From: Pseudomonas asplenii
Lineage (GTDB): Bacteria; Pseudomonadota; Gammaproteobacteria; Pseudomonadales; Pseudomonadaceae
DNA length: 64,000 nucleotides
Reading direction: 5' to 3'
NCBI RefSeq assembly: GCF_900105475.1
Contig: NZ_LT629777.1
Coordinates: 3,038,001-3,102,000 of the forward strand
The position numbers were made by a program, and so were the translations under genes. This document shows, in pieces, positions 17,051-26,080 of this stretch (position 1 is the stretch's first letter; each line of letters starts with the position of its first letter). The notes under the pieces were generated by a model, which saw only the letters and a program-made list of their open reading frames with translations, ran no database searches and had not been told where the DNA came from.

Positions 17051-19957
17051 TTATTGGCAAGCTTCGCAATCCGGCTCGTCGATGGCGCAAGCCTTCGGCA
17101 CTGGAGCCGGGCCGGCTGGCGCGGCTGCGGCAGGAGCCGCCAGGACCGAGTCGTCGCCGTGGTTGCCGCCGCTGGAAACCGCGTTCAGCTTACCGGTGTT
17201 GATGGTCGACTTCTCGGTGCTGGTCGCAGCCAGGGCACGGAGGTAGTAGGTGGTTTTCAGGCCACGGTACCAGGCCATGCGGTAGGTCACGTCCAGCTTC
17301 TTGCCCGAAGCGCCGGCGATGTACAGGTTCAGCGACTGAGCCTGGTCGATCCACTTCTGACGACGGCTGGCAGCGTCGACGATCCACTTGGTTTCCACTT
17401 CGAACGCGGTCGCATAGAGCTCTTTGAGTTCTTGCGGGATACGCTCGATCTGCTGTACCGAACCGTCGTAGTACTTCAGGTCGTTGATCATGACCGAGTC
17501 CCACAGGCCGCGGGCCTTCAGGTCTCGGACCAGGTACGGGTTGATCACGGTGAATTCGCCCGACAGGTTCGATTTCACGTACAGGTTCTGGTAGGTCGGT
17601 TCGATCGACTGCGATACGCCGGTGATGTTGGCGATGGTCGCGGTCGGTGCGATGGCCATGATGTTGGAGTTACGAATGCCTTTCTGTACACGGGCGCGAA
17701 CCGGTGCCCAGTCCAGGGTTTCGTTCAGGTCGACATCGATGTACTTCTGACCACGGGCCTCGATCAGGATCTGTTGCGAGTCCAGTGGCAGGATGCCCTT
17801 GGACCACAGCGAACCCTGGAAGGTCTCGTAGGCGCCACGCTCGTCGGCCAGGTCGCAGGAAGCCTGGATCGCGTAGTAGCTGACCGCTTCCATGGACTTG
17901 TCGGCGAACTCGACGGCGGCGTCGGAACCGTAGGCGATGTGTTGCAGGTACAGTGCGTCCTGGAAACCCATGATGCCGAGGCCGACGGGACGGTGCTTGA
18001 AGTTGGAGTTCTTCGCCTGTGGAACCGAGTAGTAGTTGATGTCGATGACGTTATCGAGCATGCGTACGGCGGTGTTCACGGTGCGTTGCAGCTTGGCGGT
18101 GTCCAACTGGCCGTTGACGATGTGGTTCGGCAGGTTGATCGAGCCCAGGTTGCAGACGGCGATTTCGTCCTTGTTGGTGTTCAGGGTGATCTCGGTGCAC
18201 AGGTTCGAGCTGTGCACGACGCCCACGTGCTGCTGCGGGCTGCGCAGGTTGCACGGGTCCTTGAAGGTCAGCCATGGGTGGCCGGTCTCGAACAGCATCG
18301 AGAGCATCTTGCGCCACAGGTCCTTGGCCTGGACCACCTTGAACAGCTTGATCTTGTTGTACTCGGTCAGCGCTTCGTAATACTCGTAGCGCTCTTCGAA
18401 GGCCTTGCCGGTCAGGTCGTGCAGGTCTGGCACTTCCGAGGGCGAGAACAGGGTCCACTTGCCGTCATCGAAGACACGCTTCATGAACAGGTCGGGGATC
18501 CAGTTGGCGGTGTTCATGTCGTGGGTACGACGACGATCGTCACCGGTGTTCTTGCGCAGCTCGATGAACTCTTCGATGTCCATGTGCCAGGTTTCCAGGT
18601 AGGCACAGACCGCGCCCTTGCGCTTGCCGCCCTGGTTGACCGCCACGGCGGTGTCGTTGACCACTTTCAGGAACGGTACGACGCCCTGGGATTTGCCGTT
18701 GGTGCCCTTGATGTACGAACCCAGTGCGCGGACCGGCGTCCAGTCGTTGCCCAGGCCGCCGGCGAATTTCGACAGCATGGCGTTGTCGTGGATCGCGCCG
18801 TAGATGCCCGACAGGTCGTCCGGCACGGTGGTCAGGTAGCAGCTGGACAGCTGTGGACGCAGGGTACCGGCGTTGAACAGCGTTGGAGTCGACGCCATGT
18901 AGTCGAAGGACGACAACAGGTTGTAGAACTCGATGGCGCGCTCTTCACGCTGTTTCTCTTCGATCGCCAGGCCCATGGCCACGCGCATGAAGAAGATCTG
19001 CGGCAGTTCGAAGCGGATACCGTCCTTGTGGATGAAGTAGCGGTCGTACAGGGTCTGCAGGCCCAGGTAGGTGAACTGCTGGTCGCGCTCGTGGTTGATC
19101 GCCTTGCCCAGTTTTTCCAGGTCGAACTCGGCCAGGACCGGGTTCAGCAGTTCGAACTCGATACCCTTGGCGACGTAAGCCGGCAAGGCTTTGGCGTAGA
19201 GGTCGGCCATTTCGTGGTGGGTGGCACTTTCGGCCACGGCGAGGAAGCTCAGACCTTCGGCGCGCAGGGTGTCCATCAGCAGGCGGGCGGTCACGAACGA
19301 GTAGTTCGGCTCACGCTCAACCAGGGTCCGGGCGGTCATCACCAGAGCGGTGTTGACGTCTTTCAGGGCCACGCCGTCGTAGAGGTTCTTCAGGGTTTCG
19401 CGCTGGATCAGGTCGCCGTCGACTTCTTCCAGGCCTTCGCAGGCTTCGCTGACGATGGTGTTCAGGCGGCCCATGTCCAGCGGCGCGACACTGCCGTCGG
19501 TGCGAGTGATGCGAATCGACGGGTGAGCGTTGACCGGCTCGTCGGCTGGTGCGCGGGTAGCACGCTCCTTGGCGCGCGAGTCACGGTAGATCACGTAGTC
19601 GCGGGCAACTTTCTGCTCGCCGGCACGCATCAGGGCCAGTTCGACCTGGTCCTGGATTTCCTCGATGTGGATGGTGCCGCCCGAAGGCATGCGCCGCTTG
19701 AAGGTCGCGGTGACCTGTTCGGTCAGGCGCGCGACGGTGTCGTGAATGCGCGACGAGGCAGCGGCGGTGCCGCCTTCAACTGCAAGGAACGCTTTGGTGA
19801 TGGCGACGGTGATCTTGTCATCGGTGTAAGGAACGACAGTGCCGTTACGCTTGATCACACGCAGTTGGCCCGGCGCGGTAGCAGACAGATCCAGGTTCGA
19901 ATCGGAAGCCTGCGGCACGGAGCCCTGCGGGTTCTCGCGAGTTGTGTCGGTTTGCAT
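17051..19957 (-). CDS. nrdA: NrdA, class Ia ribonucleoside-diphosphate reductase alpha subunit
   Basis: A 968-residue catalytic subunit that reduces ribonucleoside diphosphates to deoxyribonucleotides with the NrdB radical subunit. An N-terminal ATP-cone (about residues 35-130, RVIKRNGTVVPYTDDKI) gives allosteric control. Active-site elements are visible: LSSCYL, NLCTEITLN and AVCNLGSINLPN (redox and thiyl cysteines), with the C-terminal shuttle pair CEACQ. The ATG at 19957 follows GGAGACACCC and gives MQTDTTREN; an upstream in-frame extension is not protein-like. Unusually, nrdB does not follow. Paired NrdR boxes and a DnaA box lie far upstream. Confidence 0.95.
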   Translation of the reverse strand: MQTDTTRENPQGSVPQASDSNLDLSATAPGQLRVIKRNGTVVPYTDDKITVAITKAFLAVEGGTAAASSRIHDTVARLTEQVTATFKRRMPSGGTIHIEEIQDQVELALMRAGEQKVARDYVIYRDSRAKERATRAPADEPVNAHPSIRITRTDGSVAPLDMGRLNTIVSEACEGLEEVDGDLIQRETLKNLYDGVALKDVNTALVMTARTLVEREPNYSFVTARLLMDTLRAEGLSFLAVAESATHHEMADLYAKALPAYVAKGIEFELLNPVLAEFDLEKLGKAINHERDQQFTYLGLQTLYDRYFIHKDGIRFELPQIFFMRVAMGLAIEEKQREERAIEFYNLLSSFDYMASTPTLFNAGTLRPQLSSCYLTTVPDDLSGIYGAIHDNAMLSKFAGGLGNDWTPVRALGSYIKGTNGKSQGVVPFLKVVNDTAVAVNQGGKRKGAVCAYLETWHMDIEEFIELRKNTGDDRRRTHDMNTANWIPDLFMKRVFDDGKWTLFSPSEVPDLHDLTGKAFEERYEYYEALTEYNKIKLFKVVQAKDLWRKMLSMLFETGHPWLTFKDPCNLRSPQQHVGVVHSSNLCTEITLNTNKDEIAVCNLGSINLPNHIVNGQLDTAKLQRTVNTAVRMLDNVIDINYYSVPQAKNSNFKHRPVGLGIMGFQDALYLQHIAYGSDAAVEFADKSMEAVSYYAIQASCDLADERGAYETFQGSLWSKGILPLDSQQILIEARGQKYIDVDLNETLDWAPVRARVQKGIRNSNIMAIAPTATIANITGVSQSIEPTYQNLYVKSNLSGEFTVINPYLVRDLKARGLWDSVMINDLKYYDGSVQQIERIPQELKELYATAFEVETKWIVDAASRRQKWIDQAQSLNLYIAGASGKKLDVTYRMAWYRGLKTTYYLRALAATSTEKSTINTGKLNAVSSGGNHGDDSVLAAPAAAAPAGPAPVPKACAIDEPDCEACQ

Positions 19958-20321
19958 GGGTGTCTCCACGTTCTTTATGTTTGTTTGGGCACCACGAAGG
20001 TGCCCACCGTTCCGTCCTGAAGCACTACAACCGACGAGTGTCGTCGGACATAACCACTTCTTGACAGGGGGAAGGGGGCTTGTAGCGCCGCTTCCTTGCC
20101 GAAGTTTCACGGGCGGCGGGTCAGGAGCCCGCTGCCGAATTTCTGGTGGGTGACAGTCTGCTACTGCAACACCCGTACCGTTTTCCCTCGCAGCAGGGGG
20201 AAAAGGCTGCCAACCGCAGGCGCGGTTTGGTCTTCTGGAAATCTGTTTAGTTCAACCCCACGGGAGCAAGAAAAAAGCTTGAGTTTCTCGTCCGAAATGT
20301 GTTTGGGGTTTTGGGTGGAAA

Positions 20322-20337
20322 ACCCTACATGTAGGGT
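20322..20337 (-). promoter_or_regulatory. NrdR box 2 (proximal) within a 22-bp perfect palindrome
   Basis: The 16-mer ACCCTACATGTAGGGT sits in a perfect 22-bp palindrome (20319-20340). It matches the NrdR consensus aCaCwAtATaTwGtgt at 12 of 16 positions, including all strongly conserved ones. Its centre is 31 bases from a second box, the known three-helical-turn spacing of NrdR pairs. The T run on one side could also suggest a hairpin, but no plus-strand gene would use it. Confidence 0.7.
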
Positions 20338-20352
20338 TTTTTTTCCGCCGGG

Positions 20353-20368
20353 CTACAAGATAATGCGT
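20353..20368 (-). promoter_or_regulatory. NrdR box 1 (distal), overlapping the probable -10 of nrdA
   Basis: CTACAAGATAATGCGT matches 11 of 16 positions of the NrdR consensus and is centred exactly 31 bases from the palindrome at 20322-20337. It overlaps the candidate -10, so bound NrdR would block RNA polymerase. Confidence 0.6.
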
Positions 20369-20386
20369 TTTTGGGGGGGATTGCAA
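20359..20386 (-). promoter_or_regulatory. Candidate sigma70 promoter of nrdA
   Basis: The minus strand reads TTGCAA (20381-20386), an 18-base spacer, then TATCTT (about 20357-20362). It overlaps NrdR box 1 and lies downstream of the DnaA box. It would give an unusually long leader of nearly 400 bases before the nrdA ATG. Confidence 0.45.
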
Positions 20387-20395
20387 CGTACTACC

Positions 20396-20404
20396 TGTGG
20401 ATAA
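20396..20404 (-). promoter_or_regulatory. DnaA box upstream of nrdA
   Basis: TGTGGATAA is the exact complement of the consensus DnaA box TTATCCACA. A one-mismatch box (TGTGTATGA) follows at 20419-20427. DnaA-ATP is known to control the E. coli nrdAB promoter, coupling nucleotide supply to replication initiation. The rest of the 738-base gap (19958-20695) holds no convincing gene. Confidence 0.65.
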
Positions 20405-20593
20405 GACTGTGCGTAATTTGTGTATGAAAGCCTGAAGTCGCGCGTAGGCCGCAGCGGTACTGGATTGGACCGTTTGTCACTGTTTTCTACCGCATGAAAC
20501 ATGCCTGGTGCGGATTTTTGCGGGCGCGAACCCTATCACAGAAAATGTCTGCCACCGAGTGCCAATCCTGGCCTGTGTGCTATTGCCGCACCG

Positions 20594-20603
20594 TTGCTAC
20601 AAT
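20594..20603 (+). promoter_or_regulatory. Candidate extended -10 promoter of the rstA-like operon
   Basis: TTGCTACAAT contains an extended -10 (TGC before TACAAT) about 93 bases before the response-regulator start. The -35 region is poor. This is the only promoter-like element I see between nrdA and this gene. Confidence 0.4.
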
Positions 20604-20695
20604 CGGCCGGTCACAGGCGTTCATCATTCGCTCGAATCATTACAAAAAGACGAGTGGAGCCTTTCCCAACCGATCTTCGTCCGTAGAGGTAGTCC

Positions 20696-21418
20696 GTGGA
20701 GCAAGAGGCCTGGCAGGTACTGATAGTCGAGGATGACGAGCGTTTGGCCGAACTGACCCGCGAGTACCTTGAAAGCAATGGTTTGCGGGTTTCCATCGAG
20801 GGCAACGGCGCCCTGGCGGCCGAGCGTATCCTGCGCGAACAGCCGGACCTGGTGATTCTCGACCTGATGTTGCCGGGCGAGGATGGCTTGAGTATCTGCA
20901 GCAGGGTCCGCTCTGGGTATGATGGCGCCATTCTCATGCTCACGGCGCGTACCGATGACCTCGATCAGATCCAGGGCCTGGACCTGGGTGCCGATGACTA
21001 TGTCTGCAAGCCGGTGCGCCCACGCCTGCTGCTGGCGCGGATCCAGGCGCTGCTGCGCCGTAGTGAGCCGCTCGAGAGCGCCGCACAGCCTGTCCGTCGA
21101 CTGCAGTTCGGACCGCTGGTGATCGATGAAGCCCTGCGCGAAGCCTGGTTGAACGACGCGGGCATCGAACTGACCAGTGCCGAATTCGATTTGCTCTGGC
21201 TGCTGGTGCTCAACGCCGGGCGGATTCTTTCCCGGGAGGAGATCTTCACCGCCCTGAGGGGCATCGGCTACGACGGCCAGGACCGCTCCATCGATGTGCG
21301 TATCTCGCGCATCCGGCCGAAGATCGGCGACGACCCCGAGCATCCGCGTCTGATCAAGACCATTCGCAGCAAGGGCTATCTGTTCGTGCCGGAAGCGGCG
21401 GCAGAAATGCTCCCGTGA
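20696..21418 (+). CDS. OmpR-family response regulator (RstA-like)
   Basis: A 240-residue DNA-binding regulator. The receiver domain (about residues 8-120) has the acidic EDD cluster, phosphoacceptor Asp56 (VILDLMLPGEDG), conserved Thr83 and Lys105. The winged-helix effector (about 140-235) includes LTSAEFDLLWLL and DVRISRIRPKIGDD and ends with the typical IKTIRSKGYLF. The start is GTG at 20696, preceded by AGAGG. Its stop overlaps the start of the sensor kinase gene, so the pair is translationally coupled. The resemblance to RstA/RstB is by general architecture; the inducing signal is not evident. Confidence 0.85.
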   Translation: MEQEAWQVLIVEDDERLAELTREYLESNGLRVSIEGNGALAAERILREQPDLVILDLMLPGEDGLSICSRVRSGYDGAILMLTARTDDLDQIQGLDLGADDYVCKPVRPRLLLARIQALLRRSEPLESAAQPVRRLQFGPLVIDEALREAWLNDAGIELTSAEFDLLWLLVLNAGRILSREEIFTALRGIGYDGQDRSIDVRISRIRPKIGDDPEHPRLIKTIRSKGYLFVPEAAAEMLP

Positions 21419-23025
21419 ACTCGATCTTCCTGCGCATCTATGGCGGCATGTGTGCTGCCTTGGTGCTGGTGGCACTGCTCGGCGTGCTGGCGTTGCATCT
21501 GCTCAATGAGGTGCGTGGCGAGCAGTACCGCGAACGACTGGCCCACGGCACTTTTTCGCTGATGGCCGACAACCTGCAACCGATGGCCGACATCGAGCGC
21601 CGTCGGGCCCTGGTGCTCTGGGAGCGTCTGCTGGGGATTCCGCTGTCACTGCAATCGATCAGTGCCGCCGGGCTGGATCTCGGGCAGCGCACCCGGGTCC
21701 TGCGGGGCCAGGCCCTGGTGGTGCAGAGTGGGCCTTACGCTGCGCGGGTCTACCGATTGATCAGCGAACGCGAGCAACTGTTGCTGGCCGGGGACGTCCA
21801 GCAGATCAGCGAGCAACTGGCGCGGGCGACCATCTACCTGCTGGCCGACGAACTGGTGCGTTACCCGGTGGCCGAGCAGCCGGCCCGGCTCGCCGCATTG
21901 AAGCAGGACAAGGGCTTCGGTTTCGACATGCGCCTGGTGGCTCTTGAACGGGCAGACATGGATGAGGACCAGCGTCGGCGCATCAGCGAAGGCGATACGG
22001 TGATGGCGTTAGGCAAGGGCGGCGACTCGATCCGGGTATTCGCCGGGGTGGCAGGCACGCCCTGGGTCCTGGAAATCGGTCCGCTGTACCAGATGAACCC
22101 TTATCCGCCGCAGTGGCTGGTGCTGATCGCAGTGCTGGGGCTGAGCCTGATCGGGCTGATCGTCTATCTGTTGGTTCGCCAACTGGAGCGGCGCCTGCGG
22201 GGGTTGGCTTCAGCCGCCACGCGGATCGCCCAGGGCAGCCTGGAAACCCGCGTCCCGGCCGGAGGTGCGGACTCCATCGGGCGGTTGGCCGGTGCTTTCA
22301 ATGACATGGCCGAGCACCTGCAGCGATCGTTGATGATCCAGCGCGAACTGGTCCGGGCGGTATCCCATGAACTGCGCACGCCGGTGGCGCGGCTGCGTTT
22401 CGGCCTGGAGATGATCGGTGATGCGACCAGTCCCCAGGCCCGCGCCAAATATATGGAGGGCATGGACAACGATATCCAGGACCTCGACCGCCTGGTGGAT
22501 GAAATGCTCACCTATGCACGGCTGGAACAGGGCTCGCCGGCGCTGAACTTCCAGCGAATCGACCTCGATGCCTTGGTCAACCAGGTGATCGGCGAGCTGG
22601 CACCGTTGCGCGCCGAGGTCCGGGTGTCGCGGGGGATCTGTCTGTCTGCGGCCGATTGCGACGATGCCTGGGTCGAGGCCGAGCCGCGCTACCTGCACCG
22701 GGCCTTGCAGAACCTGGTCAGCAATGCCATGCGCCATGCGCAGTCGCAGGTCACCATCAGTTACCAGGTGGGTCAGTTGCGTTGTCGGATCGATGTCGAG
22801 GACGACGGCCCTGGTGTGCCGGAGAGTGCCTGGGAGCGGATCTTCACGCCATTCATGCGGCTGGACAACAGCCGTACGCGGGCTTCGGGTGGGCATGGAT
22901 TGGGATTATCCATCGTGCGGCGGATCATTCACTGGCACGATGGCCGGGCGCTGATCGGCAAGAGCAAGAACCTGGGCGGTGCCTGTTTCAGCCTGAGTTG
23001 GCCGCGCCATCAGGAGAAAGCCTGA
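21415..23025 (+). CDS. Sensor histidine kinase (RstB-like)
   Basis: A 536-residue membrane kinase paired with the overlapping regulator upstream. It has two membrane helices (about residues 8-28 and 236-256) flanking a periplasmic sensor domain. A HAMP linker (AATRIAQGSLETRVPAGG) leads to HisKA with the phosphoacceptor in AVSHELRTPVARLRF, then HATPase_c boxes N (NLVSNAMRHA), G1 (DDGPGVPE) and G2 (GGHGLGLSIV). The start is GTG at 21415. The sensed signal cannot be read from sequence. Confidence 0.87.
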   Translation: MNSIFLRIYGGMCAALVLVALLGVLALHLLNEVRGEQYRERLAHGTFSLMADNLQPMADIERRRALVLWERLLGIPLSLQSISAAGLDLGQRTRVLRGQALVVQSGPYAARVYRLISEREQLLLAGDVQQISEQLARATIYLLADELVRYPVAEQPARLAALKQDKGFGFDMRLVALERADMDEDQRRRISEGDTVMALGKGGDSIRVFAGVAGTPWVLEIGPLYQMNPYPPQWLVLIAVLGLSLIGLIVYLLVRQLERRLRGLASAATRIAQGSLETRVPAGGADSIGRLAGAFNDMAEHLQRSLMIQRELVRAVSHELRTPVARLRFGLEMIGDATSPQARAKYMEGMDNDIQDLDRLVDEMLTYARLEQGSPALNFQRIDLDALVNQVIGELAPLRAEVRVSRGICLSAADCDDAWVEAEPRYLHRALQNLVSNAMRHAQSQVTISYQVGQLRCRIDVEDDGPGVPESAWERIFTPFMRLDNSRTRASGGHGLGLSIVRRIIHWHDGRALIGKSKNLGGACFSLSWPRHQEKA

Positions 23026-23029
23026 GGTC

Positions 23030-23086
23030 CCTGTTCGCGGATGGGGCCGATGCCCACAGAGACCCCTTTGGGTTTATCCGCGAAGC
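23030..23086. repeat. Degenerate REP-like inverted repeat
   Basis: TTCGCGGAT (23035-23043 region) and ATCCGCGAA (23076-23084) are inverted arms around a sequence resembling the GGGTTTATCCGCGAA end of fluorescent-Pseudomonas REP elements. It sits between two convergent genes and may serve as a transcription stop. Confidence 0.45.
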
Positions 23087-23114
23087 TTTTAGCAACCTGA
23101 AAACAGCACCAGAG

Positions 23115-23840
23115 TCAGGCAGAAATGCTGACCAGGCTCAGCAGATGTTCTCCCTGCGCGACATACTGGGCGTCCAGTTCGACACCATGACACCATTCGT
23201 TCGACAGGTCGGTCAGCAGGCGCACCCGCACATGCCCCTGCGCATCCCACGCCAGTACCTCGGCATGCTCGAAATAGAAGCGCTGCAACACCAGCGGGTA
23301 GAGCGCCTTGAACAGGCTTTCCTTGACCGAAAAGGTCAGGGTCACCGCCAGGGCGATCTGTTCGACGGGGCCTGCGGCCAGGCGCTGCAGTTCGTCTGGA
23401 GTGAGAATTTCAGCGGCCAGGCGCTCGGCGCGCTCGTGGGGCAGCAGGTTTTCCAGGTCCATCCCCAGGCTGCGCCAGTGTTGTTTGTCGGCGACGATGG
23501 CAGCAGCTCGGCCGGTACCGTGGGTGATCGAGCCGCAGACATGGCCTGGCCAGATGGGCGCACGATCCTCGCCGATGGCGGGTACGCAGTCGGTGCCGTC
23601 CAGCTTCAGGAGCGCGGCGCGGGCACAGAACCGACCGGCGAGAAATTCGGCCTGACGCTTGGCGACTGAACGCTGGATGCTCGCCGGTGCTGCGATCCGG
23701 CTGCGTTGGAAATCGTCCGGCGCCAGTTGCGCCGGATCGAACTGGGTGCCCAGCAGCACACTATGGGGCACGGCCAGCGGCAAGGGCCAATGCTCGTCGA
23801 GTGGTGTGCAGCAGGCGGGGAGGTTGTGGGGCAGGTTCAT
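23115..23840 (-). CDS. 4'-phosphopantetheinyl transferase (EntD/PcpS type)
   Basis: A 241-residue enzyme that transfers the phosphopantetheine arm of CoA to carrier proteins. It resembles the EntD/PcpS class, in which one enzyme in Pseudomonas serves both fatty-acid and siderophore/NRPS carriers. Visible motifs are ITHGTGRAAAIVAD, the metal-binding GMDLE, and FSVKESLFKALYP (the W/F-x-x-KE-S/A signature). It is transcribed towards the kinase gene and stands alone between the two two-component systems. Whether it is the sole such enzyme of the cell (as PcpS is in P. aeruginosa) cannot be judged here. Confidence 0.87.
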   Translation of the reverse strand: MNLPHNLPACCTPLDEHWPLPLAVPHSVLLGTQFDPAQLAPDDFQRSRIAAPASIQRSVAKRQAEFLAGRFCARAALLKLDGTDCVPAIGEDRAPIWPGHVCGSITHGTGRAAAIVADKQHWRSLGMDLENLLPHERAERLAAEILTPDELQRLAAGPVEQIALAVTLTFSVKESLFKALYPLVLQRFYFEHAEVLAWDAQGHVRVRLLTDLSNEWCHGVELDAQYVAQGEHLLSLVSISA

Positions 23841-23899
23841 GCCGGATATTTTGCCGATTCGGAACGTAGCTGGATAGTGGCGAATTCGATCAGGCCTGT

Positions 23900-23933
23900 G
23901 TTCAGGGGGAGTTCAGGGCCGCCTGGGTACTCT
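23900..23933 (+). promoter_or_regulatory. Candidate PhoP box and -10 of phoPQ
   Basis: A direct hexamer repeat GTTCAG-N5-GTTCAG (23900-23916) has the 11-bp period expected for an OmpR/PhoP-family dimer. TACTCT (23928-23933), an acceptable -10, follows after 11 bases, the usual PhoP-activated layout. It suggests that PhoP activates its own operon. Confidence 0.6.
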
Positions 23934-24052
23934 GTGACGGTGATGATGCGCCGGGTCTGTACGTGCTGGTTGGCCGTATCTTTTACGAAACACTTTGGCA
24001 GAACTGAGTTACCGTTAGTGGTGAAGCGATGCCCGTATCGTTGGAGAGCGTT

Positions 24053-24730
24053 ATGAAATTGCTGGTGGTAGAAGATGAGGCGCTGTTGCGTCATCACTTG
24101 CAAACCCGGCTGAGCGACAGCGGCCATGTGGTCGAGGCGGTGGGCAATGCCGAAGAGGCGCTGTACCAGAGCGATCAGTTCAACCACGACCTGGCGGTGG
24201 TCGACCTGGGGTTGCCCGGTGTGGGTGGGCTCGACCTGATTCGTCAGTTGCGCGCCCGGGGCAAGGCGTTCCCGATCCTGATCCTGACCGCTCGCGGCAA
24301 TTGGCAGGACAAGGTCGAGGGGCTGGCTGCCGGTGCCGATGACTATGTGGTCAAGCCTTTCCAGTTCGAGGAACTGGAGGCGCGGATGAACGCGTTGTTG
24401 CGTCGTTCCAGCGGCTTTATCCAGTCGACGATTACCGCCGGGCCGCTGCTGCTCGATCTCAATCGCAAGCAGGCCTCGCTCGAAGAGCAGCCGTTGGCTC
24501 TGACTGCCTATGAGTACCGGATACTCGAATATCTGATGCGCCATCATCAGCAAGTGGTTGCCAAGGACCGCCTGATGGAACAGTTGTATCCCGATGATGA
24601 CGAGCGTGATCCGAATGTGATCGAAGTGCTGGTCGGGCGTCTGCGGCGCAAGCTGGAGGGCCCGGTCGGCTTCAAGCCGATCGATACCGTGCGTGGCCTG
24701 GGCTACATGTTCAACGAGCGCTGCCGATGA
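24053..24730 (+). CDS. phoP: PhoP response regulator
   Basis: A 225-residue OmpR-family regulator of the PhoPQ system, which responds to low Mg2+ and cationic peptides in other gammaproteobacteria. The receiver starts MKLLVVEDEALLRHHL, with phosphoacceptor Asp51 (VVDLGLPGVGG). The effector ends with the PhoP-like VEVL-type stretch NVIEVLVGRLRRKLE and TVRGLGYMF. I chose the ATG at 24053 because GGAGAG lies 5-10 bases upstream; an in-frame upstream ATG at 24029 lacks one. phoQ overlaps its stop by 4 bases. oprH, which precedes phoP in P. aeruginosa, is absent. Confidence 0.88.
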   Translation: MKLLVVEDEALLRHHLQTRLSDSGHVVEAVGNAEEALYQSDQFNHDLAVVDLGLPGVGGLDLIRQLRARGKAFPILILTARGNWQDKVEGLAAGADDYVVKPFQFEELEARMNALLRRSSGFIQSTITAGPLLLDLNRKQASLEEQPLALTAYEYRILEYLMRHHQQVVAKDRLMEQLYPDDDERDPNVIEVLVGRLRRKLEGPVGFKPIDTVRGLGYMFNERCR

Positions 24731-26076
24731 TTCGTTCGCTGCGGGTGCGGCTGATGCTGGCCGCCACCACCCTGGCGATTCTGTTCATGCTCGCGCTGCT
24801 GCCGGCCATGCAGGGCGCCTTCAGCCTGGCCCTGCAGGATGCTATCGAACAACGGCTGGCCTCTGATGTGACCACGCTGATTTCCGCCGCACGAGTGGAC
24901 AGCAAGAAGCAATTGCAAATGCCCAATCTGCTCCCTGACGAGCAGTTCAACCTGCCGGACAGTCGTCTGCTCGGGTATATCTTCGACCGCGACGGTCGCC
25001 TGGTCTGGCGCTCGCGTGCGACCCAGGAAGAGAACATCAACTACAAGCCGCGTTATGACGGGCGTGGCAACGAGTTCGCGAAGATTCGCGAAGACAACGG
25101 CAACGAGTTTTTCGTCTACGACGTCGAGGTCAAGCTGCTGGGCGGCAAGAGCGCGGCCTACAGCTTTGTCGCCCTGCAACCGATGCGCGAGTACAAGATG
25201 ACCCTGGCCGGTCTGCGCGAGAAGCTTTACCTGGGCTTCGGCGCGGCGCTTTCGGTACTGCTGTTGCTGCTCTGGATCGGCCTGACCTGGGGTCTGCGGG
25301 CGTTGCGCCGACTGAGCCAGGAACTGGACGCGATCGAAAGTGGCGACCTGCAAAGTCTCAGCGAAGAACACCCGCGCGAGCTGCTGCGCCTGACCGGATC
25401 GCTCAACCGCCTGTTGCGCAGCGAGCGCGACCAGCGCAGCCGCTATCGTGATTCCCTGGATGACCTGGCCCATAGTTTGAAAACCCCGCTGGCGGTTTTG
25501 CAGGGTGTCAGCGAAGGCATGGCGCAGCGACCGCAGGAGCGCGACCAGGCATGGATCCTGCAAAGCCAGATCGAGCGCATGAATCAGCAGATCAGCTACC
25601 AATTGCAGCGCGCGAGCCTGCGCAAGAGCGGCCTGGTACGCCATCAGGTCGAGTTGCAGCCGGTGCTCGACAGCCTCTGCAGTACCCTGGACAAGGTCTA
25701 TCGCGACAAGCAGGTGCGGGTCGCTATCGATGTGCCCGAGTTCAGTCATGTGCCGATCGAGCAGGGCGCTCTGTTGGAATTGCTCGGCAACTTGCTGGAG
25801 AACGCTTACCGGCTGTGCCTGAGCCAGGTACGTATCAGCCTGCGCCGTGGCTTGCAGGGCATCGAGGTGTATGTCGAAGACGATGGTCCCGGGGTGCCGC
25901 CTGATCAACGGGCGCGGATTCTCCAGCGCGGCGAACGGCTGGATCGCCAGCATCCGGGGCAGGGGATCGGCCTGGCGGTGGTCAAGGACATCATCGAAAG
26001 TTACGACGCCGAGCTGACTCTGGGCGATTCGCCGCTCGGTGGCGCGTCGTTCCGCATTCACTTCCCGGCCCCCTGA
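24727..26076 (+). CDS. phoQ: PhoQ sensor histidine kinase
   Basis: A 449-residue inner-membrane kinase with two membrane helices (about residues 7-29 and 167-189) enclosing a periplasmic sensor domain (IFDRDGRLVWRSR). A HAMP-like linker follows, then a HisKA with the PhoQ-type phosphoacceptor motif DDLAHSLKTPLAVLQG and a HATPase domain with NLLENAYRLC, DDGPGVPP and GQGIGLAVVKDI. Translation is coupled to phoP. The next gene is convergent with 4 bases between stops. Confidence 0.88.
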   Translation: MIRSLRVRLMLAATTLAILFMLALLPAMQGAFSLALQDAIEQRLASDVTTLISAARVDSKKQLQMPNLLPDEQFNLPDSRLLGYIFDRDGRLVWRSRATQEENINYKPRYDGRGNEFAKIREDNGNEFFVYDVEVKLLGGKSAAYSFVALQPMREYKMTLAGLREKLYLGFGAALSVLLLLLWIGLTWGLRALRRLSQELDAIESGDLQSLSEEHPRELLRLTGSLNRLLRSERDQRSRYRDSLDDLAHSLKTPLAVLQGVSEGMAQRPQERDQAWILQSQIERMNQQISYQLQRASLRKSGLVRHQVELQPVLDSLCSTLDKVYRDKQVRVAIDVPEFSHVPIEQGALLELLGNLLENAYRLCLSQVRISLRRGLQGIEVYVEDDGPGVPPDQRARILQRGERLDRQHPGQGIGLAVVKDIIESYDAELTLGDSPLGGASFRIHFPAP

Positions 26077-26080
26077 GGGC

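Noticed and set aside
16901..20020. A 1039-residue open frame on the plus strand across nrdA
   Set aside because: It is the antisense shadow of a GC-rich, strongly coding nrdA; composition is not protein-like and no start signal is seen.
20319..20344. The 22-bp palindrome as a plus-strand terminator (a T run follows)
   Set aside because: No plus-strand gene ends before it, and the match and spacing to a second NrdR box explain it better.
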